Of a DNA stretch of 64,000 nt, positions 49,765-58,569 are shown one piece after another. Both the position numbers and the translations under genes were made by a program. Source of the DNA: JAMXLO01 sp037201625 (GTDB lineage Bacteria; Pseudomonadota; Alphaproteobacteria; Acetobacterales; Acetobacteraceae); assembly GCA_037201625.1 (NCBI GenBank), contig JBBCGR010000001.1, forward strand, positions 700,266 through 764,265. Direction: 5' to 3'. Within the stretch, counting starts at the first letter, position 1. Each line of letters opens with the position of its first letter. Under the pieces are notes generated by a model. The model was not told the origin of the DNA. It was given only the letters and a program-made list of their open reading frames with translations, and did no database searches.

Positions 49765-50943
49765 ATGCTCGCCGGCACGACGGGGGACAGCCTGGTGGAC
49801 GAGCGCGAACTCGCCGATGTCGTCGCGGCCGCCTATGAGGCAGCGACGGGCGGCGGGACCTGGTTCGACTTCGGTGCCTCGCTCTGCCGCCTGGTCGGCG
49901 CGCAACGTGCCACGCTCCGCATGCTGGACGGCACCATGACCAACCTGCTGCGTCCCAGCGACGAGGCCGATGCGGTCTATCTGGCGCATTTCCATCGCGT
50001 CGACCCGTATCGCGCCGCCGCCGGCAGAGGGCCCGGGCCGCCAGGGAACACGGCGCGGGTGGGACAGGAGATCGTTCCCCTCTCGCAGCTTCTGCGCAGC
50101 GAGTATTTCAACGACTACGCGTCGCGCTACGGGCAGCATCACATGATCGGCGGCAAGATCGCCCTGCAGCAGCCGCTGCCGATCGGCCTGCACCGCGACG
50201 CCGCGGCGGGCGCCTTCACCGCGACCGAGCGGCGGACGCTGGAACTCGTGCTGCCGCATCTGCAGCGTGCGCTCCAGGTGCGGAGCCGCATGGAACTCGA
50301 CCGCCACGCCCAGATCGCCGGGCACACGGCGCTCGACGCGCTGTCGCTCTGCGTCATCGTCGTCGATGCGTCGATGCGGGTGCTGCACGCGAACACCGCG
50401 GCCGCGACGCTGACCGCGGGATCGCGCTCCGGCCTGCGCATCCTCGCGACCGGACCCGGCAGGCTGCGCCTCGCGGCGCGCCATCGCGACGACAACCGGA
50501 ACCTCGAGCGTCTGGTCGCCGCGGCCGCCGCGGGCCGGCCCGGCGGTGCGATGCGTGCGCGCATGGAGGAGGAGGTGCCGGACATGGCCTCGCTCGCGGT
50601 CCTGGTGTCGCCGGCGCCGACACGCTTTGCCGTGGCCCCGACGGAGGCCCTGGGCGAACCGGGGAGCGGGCTGGCGCAGGGTGCCGCCATGGTCGTCGCC
50701 CGCGAACTGGCGCAGGCATTGCGCGTTCGCCCTGACGTGCTCAGCGAACTCTACGGCCTGACCCACGCGGAGGCAGCGGTCGCGGTGTCCCTGGCGGGCG
50801 GCGTGACGGCCGAGGACGTCGCGCGCACCCGCCAGGTGTCGCTGGATACCGTAAGGACCCAGGTGCGCACGGTCCTCAGGAAGACCAACGCGGCCAACCT
50901 GAGGGATTTCGAGCGCATCCTCGCGCTGGTCTCCGCGTCATGA
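49765..50943 (+). CDS. LuxR-type helix-turn-helix regulator
   Basis: This 392-residue protein has a C-terminal LuxR-like helix-turn-helix (about 325-385): GLTHAEAAVAVSLAGGVTAEDVARTRQVSLDTVRTQVRTV, with the recognition helix at SLDTVRTQV. The N-terminal 300 residues have no clear GAF or autoinducer domain by eye but may sense a small molecule. It is divergent from the CxxC/M20 genes and its stop overlaps the end of the convergent UbiD-type gene by 6 bp. It is a natural candidate regulator for the phenolic-acid genes; inference. Confidence 0.82.
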   Translation: MLAGTTGDSLVDERELADVVAAAYEAATGGGTWFDFGASLCRLVGAQRATLRMLDGTMTNLLRPSDEADAVYLAHFHRVDPYRAAAGRGPGPPGNTARVGQEIVPLSQLLRSEYFNDYASRYGQHHMIGGKIALQQPLPIGLHRDAAAGAFTATERRTLELVLPHLQRALQVRSRMELDRHAQIAGHTALDALSLCVIVVDASMRVLHANTAAATLTAGSRSGLRILATGPGRLRLAARHRDDNRNLERLVAAAAAGRPGGAMRARMEEEVPDMASLAVLVSPAPTRFAVAPTEALGEPGSGLAQGAAMVVARELAQALRVRPDVLSELYGLTHAEAAVAVSLAGGVTAEDVARTRQVSLDTVRTQVRTVLRKTNAANLRDFERILALVSAS

Positions 50944-52422
50944 GAAGCCGTAGGCGTGCCACTGCGACAGCACGCGCTGCCTGAGTTCCGGCGGATAGGC
51001 ATGGTGGAAGGAACTGCGGACCGGCAGCTTGTCGCCCCACTCCTCGGGCGGCAGGCAGTTGTAGACGACCTTCGCCGTTGAGGCGTGCATCTTCTCGGTC
51101 GAGTCCAGGTAGGCGATCAGCGGCGGCGCGTCCGCGGCGTCGAACACCACGTTGCCGCGCGTCGGATGGCAGCGCGTCGCGAAGGCCCAGACGAGTTCGC
51201 GCGTGTCGGTGGGATCGATGTCGTCGAGCGACACGATGACCTTCGGCAGGATGGCGCCGGCCTTGGTGGCGAACAGCACCTCGCCGATCCGCCGGCACAG
51301 CGCCTCGCCGCTGGCAGCCCCGCTCCGCCTGCGCCAGTCGAACGGGACCGTGACGACCAGCCAGTGCAGCGCCGAGTCCAGCGGGCTCCAGGCCAGCGTC
51401 ACGGGAAGTCCCGCCTGCCGCAGCGCATGCATGCATTCGGCGGCGCACGGGATGCCCCAGGTGGTGTGGTTCTCCTCCACGGGTTCGCCGGCGACGACCG
51501 CGGGCAGGATCGGGTCGTCGCGATGGCTGACGGCGGTGACGTGGTAGACCGGGCGCTGCATGGCGCCGCCGGGCACCAGGTAGCCGGCGTATTCACCCAT
51601 CGGCCCTTCGACCGCCGTCTCGTCCAGCGACATGTATCCCTCGATCAGGATCTCGGCGCTCGCCGGCGCCTCGAGGTCCACCGTGCGGCAGCGCACGGTC
51701 CGGATCGCGCGCCCCAGCATCCCGCCGAGAAAGTCGGCTTCGTCGACATGGGCGGGCAGCGGCATGCCGCAGACGAAGGGGATCGCGGGCTCCACCCCGA
51801 GCGCCAGCGCGAAGGGCATCGGCTTGCCGATATCGATCCAGGTCTGGCGCACCATGCCGATATGCTGCTGCGGCGAGACGATGCCGGTCATGCGCCGCGC
51901 GTCCAGCGTCATGATCCGGGCGATCGACCAGTTGGTCCACGACCCGTCCGGCGTGCGCACGGCGATGCAGCCGAAGGTGTTGAGGTAGCGCCCGCCATCG
52001 CCGCCATGCAGCAGCGGGGCCGGCAGGCGGGTGATGTCGGCGGCCTCGCCCAGCGCCACGTTCTGGAAGCAGGGCGCGTCCGGCACCACGACCGGCTTGA
52101 TCGGCGCGCGCGCGTGGGCGCCGGCCAGCAGTTCCACGATGTCGCTGCCGGTGGCGGTCGCGTCCAGGCCGAGCGACAGGGCGATCCGCGCCAGCGACAG
52201 GCCGGGCTGGCGGCTGGTGCCGGCCGGTGCGCCGAACACGCGGAAGCCGGGCGTGATGCCGCGGATGCGCTGGAACAGCGGTGCCGGCGCGCCGGTCTCG
52301 TAGCAGCGGCGGATGATGGCGCCGATCTCGAGATCGAGGTCGACCTCCTGGTCGATCTCCTGGACCTCACCGATGGCCTGGAGGGCGGCGATGTAGTCGC
52401 GCAGCGACAGCAGCGGCGTCAT
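50938..52422 (-). CDS. UbiD-family prenyl-FMN decarboxylase
   Basis: This protein has about 494 residues. It has LRDYIAALQAIGEVQEIDQEVD at the start, HIGMVRQTWIDIGKPMPFALALG in the middle, and the active-site stretch VEGPMGEYAGYLVPGG, where the Glu residues of the E-x-x-x-E set lie. Members reversibly decarboxylate aromatic acids such as vanillate, 4-hydroxybenzoate or gallate using prenylated FMN. The start overlaps the UbiX gene stop as ATGA, so the cofactor maker and user are coupled. The absence of ubiquinone genes and the padC neighbour suggest a phenolic-acid role. Confidence 0.92.
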   Translation of the reverse strand: MTPLLSLRDYIAALQAIGEVQEIDQEVDLDLEIGAIIRRCYETGAPAPLFQRIRGITPGFRVFGAPAGTSRQPGLSLARIALSLGLDATATGSDIVELLAGAHARAPIKPVVVPDAPCFQNVALGEAADITRLPAPLLHGGDGGRYLNTFGCIAVRTPDGSWTNWSIARIMTLDARRMTGIVSPQQHIGMVRQTWIDIGKPMPFALALGVEPAIPFVCGMPLPAHVDEADFLGGMLGRAIRTVRCRTVDLEAPASAEILIEGYMSLDETAVEGPMGEYAGYLVPGGAMQRPVYHVTAVSHRDDPILPAVVAGEPVEENHTTWGIPCAAECMHALRQAGLPVTLAWSPLDSALHWLVVTVPFDWRRRSGAASGEALCRRIGEVLFATKAGAILPKVIVSLDDIDPTDTRELVWAFATRCHPTRGNVVFDAADAPPLIAYLDSTEKMHASTAKVVYNCLPPEEWGDKLPVRSSFHHAYPPELRQRVLSQWHAYGFS

Positions 52423-53045
52423 TGGTCGATCTCCAGCACATCGCCTCGGGTCGCGGCGGCGGGGCGTCCGTTCCAGCGCTGCACCAGCCCGGCGTCGATG
52501 CCGAACAGGTCGAGCACGCGGCCGACCGTGTGTTCGATCATGTCGTGCAGGCCGGCGGGGCGGTCGTAGAAGGCCGGCACCGGCGGGAAGACGATGGCGC
52601 CGTTCTCGGTGACCGCGGCCATGGAGCGGATATGGCCGGCATGCAGCGGCGCCTCGCGGAACATCAGCACCAGCCGGCGGCGTTCCTTCAGGCACACATC
52701 GGCGGCGCGGGTGAGCAGCCCGTCGGTCGTTCCGTGGGCGATCGCCGAGAGGCTGTTCACCGAGCAGGGGGCGACGATCATCCCCATGGTGCGGAACGAG
52801 CCGGAGGCGATGGCGGCGCCGATATCCGCGTCGGGATACACGCGATCGGCCAGCGAACGGAGTTCGCGCGATGTGAGGTCGGTTTCGTAGGCGAGCGTGC
52901 GTTCGCCCGCCTTGGTGATCACGAGATGCGTCTCGACGTCGAGTTCGCGCAGCACCTCGAGCAGGCGTACGCCGTAGACGATCCCGGTCGCGCCGCTGAT
53001 CCCGATGACCATGCGCCGGCGCCCGGCCGGATTGATGAAGTCCAT
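52419..53045 (-). CDS. ubiX: UbiX-type flavin prenyltransferase
   Basis: This protein has about 208 residues. It has VIGISGATGIVYGVRLLEVL at the FMN site, then MIVAPCSVNSLSAIAHG and a LVLMFREAPLHAGHI segment, typical of UbiX/Pad1. The enzyme joins dimethylallyl phosphate to FMN to make prenylated FMN for UbiD. The ATG at 53045 is preferred, as upstream residues do not fit the family. It is divergent from padC across 228 bp and is the first gene of the ubiX-ubiD unit. Because it is paired with a catabolic UbiD it may be the bsdB/pad1-type homologue. Confidence 0.93.
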   Translation of the reverse strand: MDFINPAGRRRMVIGISGATGIVYGVRLLEVLRELDVETHLVITKAGERTLAYETDLTSRELRSLADRVYPDADIGAAIASGSFRTMGMIVAPCSVNSLSAIAHGTTDGLLTRAADVCLKERRRLVLMFREAPLHAGHIRSMAAVTENGAIVFPPVPAFYDRPAGLHDMIEHTVGRVLDLFGIDAGLVQRWNGRPAAATRGDVLEIDQ

Positions 53046-53273
53046 CGCTCTTTCATCTCCTGCTGGGCCGACCGCCATCGATCGCCCCGTATGGCAGGAG
53101 AATGCCGCACCCGGCGGGGCGGCACATCGCCAGTTCTGGTGACGCGGGGCGGGGTGCGGCCGCGCTACCAGACGCTCCGCCGATCACGGCGAACCGCCCT
53201 GGCCCGCGATGCACACCCGTTCCTGCGGGCGCGGCATGCCGGGCGGGCGGTTCCTCACACAGGAGAGCGAGCA

Positions 53274-53792
53274 ATGCCGGACGCCTTCGACTCGACGAAA
53301 CCCGCGGAAATCGCGCCGTTCGTCGGCAAGCACTTCATCTACACCTACGAGAACGGCTGGCAGTACGAGATGTACATCAAGAACGACCGCACGATGGACT
53401 ACCGCGTCCATGGCGGCCTGGTGGGCGGGCGCTGGGTGCGCAACCAGGCGGCGCATATCGTCCGCCTCGCCGACAACGTCTTCAAGGTTTCATGGTGGGA
53501 GCCGACGGGCACGGCGGTGAGCGTCGCGATCAACCTGGCCGAGCGGCGGAGCCATGGCGCGACGTTCTTCCCGCAATGGATCGTGCAGGAGCCAGGGAAG
53601 ATCGTCTGCTTCCAGAACGAGCACCTGGAGGAGATGCAGCGCCACCGGGATGCCGGGCCGGCCTATCCGACCGTGCTGGTCGACGAGTTCGCCACCATCA
53701 CGTTCCTGGAGGATTGCGGGCGGGACAACGAGGCGGTGATCGCCTGCGCGCCGCAGGACCTGCCGGCGGGCTACACCGCGCGGCGCAACTGA
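53274..53792 (+). CDS. padC: Phenolic acid decarboxylase
   Basis: This 172-residue protein matches the cofactor-free PadC family closely: KHFIYTYENGWQYEMYIKND, GGRWVRNQ and SWWEPTGT. The catalytic residues by comparison with Bacillus PadC are Tyr23, Tyr25, Arg53 and Glu76. It converts p-coumaric, ferulic or caffeic acid to vinyl phenols in the cytosol, a detoxification step. The start has AGGAG with 7-base spacing. It is divergent from ubiX-ubiD, so a second phenolic-acid decarboxylase system shares its control region (53046-53273). Confidence 0.95.
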   Translation: MPDAFDSTKPAEIAPFVGKHFIYTYENGWQYEMYIKNDRTMDYRVHGGLVGGRWVRNQAAHIVRLADNVFKVSWWEPTGTAVSVAINLAERRSHGATFFPQWIVQEPGKIVCFQNEHLEEMQRHRDAGPAYPTVLVDEFATITFLEDCGRDNEAVIACAPQDLPAGYTARRN

Positions 53793-54138
53793 CGCGGGGC
53801 CGTGAGGGCCGGACTCAAAGCGATCGGGGGTCGGGGGAAGGCCGGGCAGCCACGCCTTTCGCGCTCGCTGCGACGAACGACGTGGATGGCCGGGCCAAGC
53901 CACGGCCATGACGATGGTGGTCGCGGTGGTGGTCGCGATCGGTCCGCCTATTGAGACTTGGCAAAGGCCGGGGCGCCGCCGCCCAGCCATCGGCCGTCGC
54001 GCGCGCATGCGTCGAGCACGCCGGACCATGGGGACCGGCGTCCCGGCGCTCTTCGAGCAACCGCAGCGACCGAACCGCCGCGCGTGCGGGAGCGCCGCGC
54101 GGATGTCCTCCGCGCCGGCCTGCCCGCGGCCGAGCCCG
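53793..54138. other. 346-bp gap between convergent padC and infC
   Basis: No gene is recognised. It contains a dispersed repeat copy at 53862-53917. Convergent stops on both sides mean only termination signals are expected. Short open frames here are Arg- and Pro-rich and unconvincing. Confidence 0.55.
53862..53917. repeat. Dispersed post-gene repeat, copy 2
   Basis: CGCTCGCTGCGACGAACGAC at the left end and GGCCATGACGATGG at the right end match the copy at 39845-39901. ATGGCC (53885-53890) pairs with GGCCAT (53904-53909), forming a hairpin. It lies about 70 bp after the padC stop, between convergent genes, a typical terminator position. Confidence 0.65.
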
Positions 54139-54660
54139 CTACCTGGGCGTCAGCACCATCACCATCTGGCGGTTTTCCATCCGCGGCATCTGCTCGACCT
54201 TGGACATCGGATCCATCTCATTCTTGATCCGTTCCAGCACGCGAATGCCGATCTCCTGGTGCGCCATCTCGCGACCGCGGAAGCGCAGCGTCACCTTGAC
54301 CTTGTCGCCTTCCTCAATGAACGACTTCATGGCGCGCATCTTCACCTGATAGTCGTTCTCATCGATGTTGGGGCGGACCTTGATCTCCTTGATCTCGATG
54401 ACCTTCTGCTTCTTCTTGGCCTCGTTCTTCTTCTTCTGCTGCTCGTATTTGAACTTGCCGAAGTCGAGGATCTTGACGACAGGGGGTACCGCGTTCGGGC
54501 TGATCTCCAGCAGATCAAGGCCGACCGACTGCGCGCGGAGCATTGCATCGCGGGCGCTCATGACGCCCTGCATCTCCCCTTCCTGGTCGATCAGCCGCAC
54601 CTGCGGCGCCCGTATCTCCTCGTTCACGCGCGGGCCGTCCCGGCTCGGCGGAGCGGTCAT
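54139..54660 (-). CDS. infC: Translation initiation factor IF-3
   Basis: This 173-residue protein has the N-terminal domain (VNEEIRAPQVRLIDQEGEM, then GLDLLEISPNAVPPVVKILDFGKFKYEQQKK), a lysine-rich linker, and the C-terminal domain (EIKVRPNIDENDYQVKMR, then FRGREMAHQEIG). It binds the 30S subunit and checks the start codon. The start is ATG rather than the rare AUU used in enteric bacteria, so that autoregulation may be absent. It lies 156 bp downstream of thrS. The usual rpmI-rplT genes do not follow; padC is convergent instead. Confidence 0.97.
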   Translation of the reverse strand: MTAPPSRDGPRVNEEIRAPQVRLIDQEGEMQGVMSARDAMLRAQSVGLDLLEISPNAVPPVVKILDFGKFKYEQQKKKNEAKKKQKVIEIKEIKVRPNIDENDYQVKMRAMKSFIEEGDKVKVTLRFRGREMAHQEIGIRVLERIKNEMDPMSKVEQMPRMENRQMVMVLTPR

Positions 54661-54774
54661 TGGTCCTCTGGGTATGGTGTCTTCTCCTGTGGCGGTTGAT
54701 GTCAGACGGCAGCCATTATGGCTGGTGGACCAGTTTGGCTGATAGAACGGTAACGGATCAAGCTAAAGGAAAGC

Positions 54775-54809
54775 TTTCACACGGAAGGCATCGCTGCCCC
54801 CGTGTGAAA
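54775..54809 (-). terminator. Hairpin between thrS and infC
   Basis: TTTCACACGG (54775-54784) pairs perfectly over 10 bp with CCGTGTGAAA (54800-54809) around a 15-nt loop. On the minus strand it starts 8 bp after the thrS stop and is followed by GCTTTCCTTT, a T-rich but interrupted run. It is likely a terminator or attenuator separating thrS from infC, which would then have its own promoter in the 114 bp that remain. Confidence 0.7.
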
Positions 54810-54816
54810 TTCCCCG

Positions 54817-56739
54817 TCACCTCAGATCGGGTGGCCGCGCCTCGTCCGCAAGCACCCGGACTGCCTCATCCAGCGGCAATACGTCCTGCGAGGAGCCGCC
54901 CAGCCGGCGCAATGCCACCGTCCGCATCTCCGCCTCGCGCCGTCCGACCACCACCAGCACCGGCACATGCGCCAGGCTGTGCTCGCGCACCTTGGCGTTG
55001 ATCTTCTGGTTCGTGAGGTCCAGCGTCACCTCCAGGCCGGCCTGGCGCAGCATCGCGGCCACCTCCCCGGCATAGTCATCGGCGTCCGACACGATGGTCG
55101 CCACGACCGCCTGCACCGGGGCGAGCCAGAGCGGGAAGCGGCCGGCATACTGCTCGATCAGGATGCCCAGGAAACGCTCGAAGCTGCCGAGGATCGCGCG
55201 GTGCAGCATCACCGGCCGCCGCCGCGAGCCGTCCTCGGCCACGTATTCGGCGTCCAGCCGCTCCGGCAGGTTGAAATCCACCTGCAGCGTGCCGCACTGC
55301 CAGTCCCGCCCGATCGCGTCGCGCAGCACGAATTCGAGCTTGGGGCCGTAGAACGCCCCCTCCCCCGGGTTCAGCGCATATTCCACGCCGGCGGTCGCGC
55401 ACGCCTCCTTCAGCGCCGCCTCCGCATGGTCCCACACCGCATCGTCGCCCACCCGCTGCGGCGGCCGGTCGGCGAACTTCACGGCGAATTGCGGAAAGCC
55501 GAGATCGCGGTAGATCGAGGCCAGCAATTCCACGAAGCGCACCGTCTCGGACGCGATCTGCGCGTCGGTGCAGAAGATATGCGCATCGTCCTGCACGAAG
55601 GAGCGCACCCGCATGATGCCGTGCAGCGCGCCCGACGGCTCATAGCGGTGGCAGGCGCCGAACTCCGCCATCCGTAGCGGCAACTCGCGGTAGGAGCGGA
55701 TGCCCTGGCGGAAGATCTGCACATGGCATGGGCAGTTCATCGGCTTCAGCGCCAGCGTCTTGTCCTCATCCTCGACGCGGGCGACGAACATGTTCTGGCG
55801 GAACTTCTCCCAGTGGCCCGACCGCTCCCACAGCACGCGGTCGACAAGCTGCGGGGTCTTCACCTCCTGGTAGCCGGCCGCGTCCAGCCGGCGGCGCATA
55901 TAGGCCTCGGTGGTGCGGTACAGCTTCCAGCCCTTCGGGTGCCAGAACACGCTGCCCACCGCCTCCTCCTGGAGGTGGAACAGGTCCATCTCGCGGGCGA
56001 TGCGGCGGTGGTCGCGGCGCTCCGCCTCCTCCAGCATATGAAGATAGGCGTCGAGTTCCTTCTGGTCGCGCCAGGCGGTGCCGTAGATGCGGCTCAGCAT
56101 CGCGTTGCGGTGATCGCCCCGCCAATAGGCCCCGGCGACCTTCATCAGCTTGAAGGCGCCGCCGACATCGCTGGTGGAGCGCATGTGCGGGCCGCGGCAC
56201 AGGTCGATCCAGTCGCCCTGGCTGTACAGCGAGATGGTCTGGTCGATCGGCAGGTCCTGGATGATCTCGGCCTTGTACTTCTCCCCCTTGTCCTGGAAGA
56301 AGCGGATCGCCGCGTCGCGGTCGACCTCGCTGCGGACGAACTTCGCGCCGCGCGCGATGATCTCGCGCATCTTGGCCTCGATCGGCGCGAAATCCTCCGG
56401 GGTGAACGGCTCGTTGCGGGCGAAATCGTAGTAGAACCCGTCGGCGATCGCCGGCCCGATGGTCACCTGCGTGCCGGGATACAGTTCCTGCACCGCCTCG
56501 GCCAGCACATGCGCGGCGTCGTGGCGGATCAGTTCCAGCGCCTCGGGGTCGCGGCGGGTCACGAAGGTCACATCGGCGTCGCGGTCGATCTCGGTCGCGA
56601 GGTCCACCAGCCTGCCGTCCAGCTTCATCGCCAGGGCGGCGCGGGCGAGGCCGGGACCGATCGCTTCCGCCACCGTCGTGCCCGTTACCGGCCCGTCGAA
56701 GCGGCGGACGGATCTGTCGGGCAGGGTGATGGCGGGCAT
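54817..56739 (-). CDS. thrS: Threonyl-tRNA synthetase
   Basis: This protein has about 640 residues, the standard length. It shows an N-terminal TGS domain (ITLPDRSVRRFDGPVTG), the editing domain with RHDAAHVLAEAV and LCRGPHM, and the class II core. The zinc-binding Cys is in MNCPCHVQIF, and FGACHRYEPSGALHG and late HRAILGSFERFLGIL give motifs 2 and 3. A C-terminal anticodon-binding domain ends it. It charges tRNA-Thr and clears mis-attached serine. The ATG at 56739 fits AAGGAGGAG upstream. It is followed by a hairpin and infC. Confidence 0.97.
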   Translation of the reverse strand: MPAITLPDRSVRRFDGPVTGTTVAEAIGPGLARAALAMKLDGRLVDLATEIDRDADVTFVTRRDPEALELIRHDAAHVLAEAVQELYPGTQVTIGPAIADGFYYDFARNEPFTPEDFAPIEAKMREIIARGAKFVRSEVDRDAAIRFFQDKGEKYKAEIIQDLPIDQTISLYSQGDWIDLCRGPHMRSTSDVGGAFKLMKVAGAYWRGDHRNAMLSRIYGTAWRDQKELDAYLHMLEEAERRDHRRIAREMDLFHLQEEAVGSVFWHPKGWKLYRTTEAYMRRRLDAAGYQEVKTPQLVDRVLWERSGHWEKFRQNMFVARVEDEDKTLALKPMNCPCHVQIFRQGIRSYRELPLRMAEFGACHRYEPSGALHGIMRVRSFVQDDAHIFCTDAQIASETVRFVELLASIYRDLGFPQFAVKFADRPPQRVGDDAVWDHAEAALKEACATAGVEYALNPGEGAFYGPKLEFVLRDAIGRDWQCGTLQVDFNLPERLDAEYVAEDGSRRRPVMLHRAILGSFERFLGILIEQYAGRFPLWLAPVQAVVATIVSDADDYAGEVAAMLRQAGLEVTLDLTNQKINAKVREHSLAHVPVLVVVGRREAEMRTVALRRLGGSSQDVLPLDEAVRVLADEARPPDLR

Positions 56740-56793
56740 CGGTCGGCACTCCTCCTTCAATCGGAACGGCTGTCTATGGCGTCGAGGTTCCCC

Positions 56794-57936
56794 TTACGCA
56801 AGACCCAGCACTTCCCGGTAAACGTCCAGCGTCGCCTGCTGCATCCGCTGCACGGTATTGCCCTGCAGCGCCGCCGCCCGCGCCCGCGCGCCCAGCGCCG
56901 CACGCTCCTCCTCCGGCAGCGCCAGCGCCGCCGCGATGGCCGCCGCCAGCGCACCGGCATCGCCCGGCGGCACGCGCCAGCCGGTGACACCATCCTTCAC
57001 CGTCTCGACCGGCCCGCCGAGATCCGAGGCGATCACCGGGCGCTGCATGGCCTGCGCCTCGATCACCACGCGCCCGAACGCCTCGGGCCGCGTCGAAGCA
57101 TGCACCACGACGTCCGCCAGCATCAGCGCCGCCGGCATGTCGTCGCATTCGCCGGCCAGGCGCAGCCGATCGGCGACGCCGAGGCCCTGCGCCTGGCGGA
57201 TCAGGCGCTGCGAATAGGCGTCGCGGCCCTGGTCGGATCCCACCAGCAGGCCACAGACATCCGGCACGCGCGCCAGGGCCTCGATCAGCACCCCCTGCCC
57301 TTTCCAGCCGGTCAGCCGGCCCGGCAGCAGCACGACCGGCATGCCCTCGGGCAGCCGCCACGCCTGCGCCAGCCGCGCCACCCGGCCGCCCGACACGGCC
57401 GCCGGGTCGAACACCGCCGGATCGATGCCGCGCGGGATCACCCTGATGCGCGCGGGGTCGATGCCGTGCTGCGCCACGATCAGGTCGGCGATGAACCGGC
57501 TGGCGGCAATGACCCGCTCACCGCGCGCCATGACCGAATTGTAGCGGCGCTTGAACGGCAGGTCCTCGCCATAGGAGCCATGGTAGGTGGTGACGAAATG
57601 CGCGCCGGTGCGGCGGCACGCCAGCCAGGCCGACCAGGCCGGGGCGCGCGAGCGGGCATGCACGATCGCCACCCGTTCGGCACGGATCAGGGCCTCCAGC
57701 CGGGCGGCGTTGCGCCAGATCGTCCAGGGCAGCCTGTGGTCCAGCGGCAGCGCGAAGTGGCGCCCGCCCGCGCGCTCCACCACCGGCACCAGCCGCCCGC
57801 CGCCACTGGCGACCAGTGCGGTCGCTCCTGCGCCGGCGACCGCCTCCGTGATCTCGATGGTGCCGCGTTCCACCCCGCCGGTGACCAGCGACGGCAGGAC
57901 CTGCAGCACGGTAAGGTTGCCGAATGCCTGGTCCAT
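56794..57936 (-). CDS. Family 4 glycosyltransferase
   Basis: This protein has about 380 residues. The start VLQVLPSLVTGGVERGTIEIT is typical of GT4 enzymes. It has VTTYHGSYGEDLPFKRRYN and VIPRGIDPAVFDP in the acceptor half and LLPGRLTGWKGQGVLIEAL in the donor half, followed by ASTRPEAFGRVVIEAQAMQRPVIASDLGG, where the Glu pair holds the nucleotide sugar. It is cytosolic or peripheral and probably builds lipopolysaccharide core or a similar glycan. It lies 54 bp before thrS on the same strand and is divergent from ccdA by 42 bp. Confidence 0.93.
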   Translation of the reverse strand: MDQAFGNLTVLQVLPSLVTGGVERGTIEITEAVAGAGATALVASGGGRLVPVVERAGGRHFALPLDHRLPWTIWRNAARLEALIRAERVAIVHARSRAPAWSAWLACRRTGAHFVTTYHGSYGEDLPFKRRYNSVMARGERVIAASRFIADLIVAQHGIDPARIRVIPRGIDPAVFDPAAVSGGRVARLAQAWRLPEGMPVVLLPGRLTGWKGQGVLIEALARVPDVCGLLVGSDQGRDAYSQRLIRQAQGLGVADRLRLAGECDDMPAALMLADVVVHASTRPEAFGRVVIEAQAMQRPVIASDLGGPVETVKDGVTGWRVPPGDAGALAAAIAAALALPEEERAALGARARAAALQGNTVQRMQQATLDVYREVLGLA

Positions 57937-57978
57937 GGTTAGATTCGCACGGGTCCCGCTACCGGTGGAACATGACCC

Positions 57979-58266
57979 ATGCGCACGCCACTCTACGATG
58001 TCAACGCGCGCCGCAAGACCGTCAGCATCACGCTGAATTCCGACCTGGCCGCCAAGGCATCGGCCCTCGGCATCAATATCTCCCGCACCGCGGAAGCCGC
58101 CGTCGTCCAGGCCTTCGAGGCCGCGGAGACGGCGAAGATACGCGAGGAGATCCGCGCGGCGACTCGCATGGTGGATGAATACGTGGCCATTCATGGCATG
58201 CCGTTCGACGATTGGGCGAACGGCGCACGCGAGGCCACCGACGAAGACGCCGACCATGCAGCATGA
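57979..58266 (+). CDS. ccdA: CcdA-like antitoxin
   Basis: This 95-residue protein has a ribbon-helix-helix start (RKTVSITLNSDLAAKASALGINISRTAEAAV) and a tail ending in YVAIHGMPFDDWAN, like the CcdB-binding arm of F-plasmid CcdA. It overlaps the toxin gene by 11 bp, which couples their translation. It should bind the 42-bp region upstream to repress the operon. The tail is longer than in F CcdA (95 against 72 residues). Confidence 0.92.
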   Translation: MRTPLYDVNARRKTVSITLNSDLAAKASALGINISRTAEAAVVQAFEAAETAKIREEIRAATRMVDEYVAIHGMPFDDWANGAREATDEDADHAA

Positions 58267-58567
58267 ACTGTACGCCAATCCGAATGCCCGCTCGCGCGAG
58301 GCGTACCCCTACATCGTCGTGCTCCAGGCCGACGCCGCGGACGGCGAAAGCCGGCTGATCGCCCCGCTGGCGCCGCATACCGGCCCGTTCACCAGCGCCG
58401 TCAGCCGCGCGCTCCCGGTGATCGAGCATGACGGCCGGCGCTACGCCGTGGCTCTGCCGATCATCAGCACCATGGCGCGGAACCGGCTGACGACGGCCGT
58501 CGGCTCCATCGCGCAGCACCGCGCCGAAATCTCCCGCGCGCTCGACTGGCTGTTCTTCGGGATCTGA
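58256..58567 (+). CDS. ccdB: CcdB-like gyrase toxin
   Basis: This 103-residue protein has YPYIVVLQADAADGESRLIAPLAP, like the CcdB core, and ends ALDWLFFGI. In F-plasmid CcdB the final Trp-Gly-Ile binds and poisons gyrase; here the Trp is Phe101, followed by Gly102 and Ile103. Toxicity may therefore be weakened or altered. The gene overlaps ccdA by 11 bp and ends 2 bp before the alpha/beta-hydrolase start. Chromosomal ccdAB modules often serve stress or stabilisation roles. Confidence 0.9.
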   Translation: MQHELYANPNARSREAYPYIVVLQADAADGESRLIAPLAPHTGPFTSAVSRALPVIEHDGRRYAVALPIISTMARNRLTTAVGSIAQHRAEISRALDWLFFGI

Positions 58568-58569
58568 CC

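Noticed and set aside
53130..53139. CCAGTTCTGG as an operator between ubiX and padC
   Set aside because: The arms are only 4 bp and this could easily occur by chance in GC-rich DNA.
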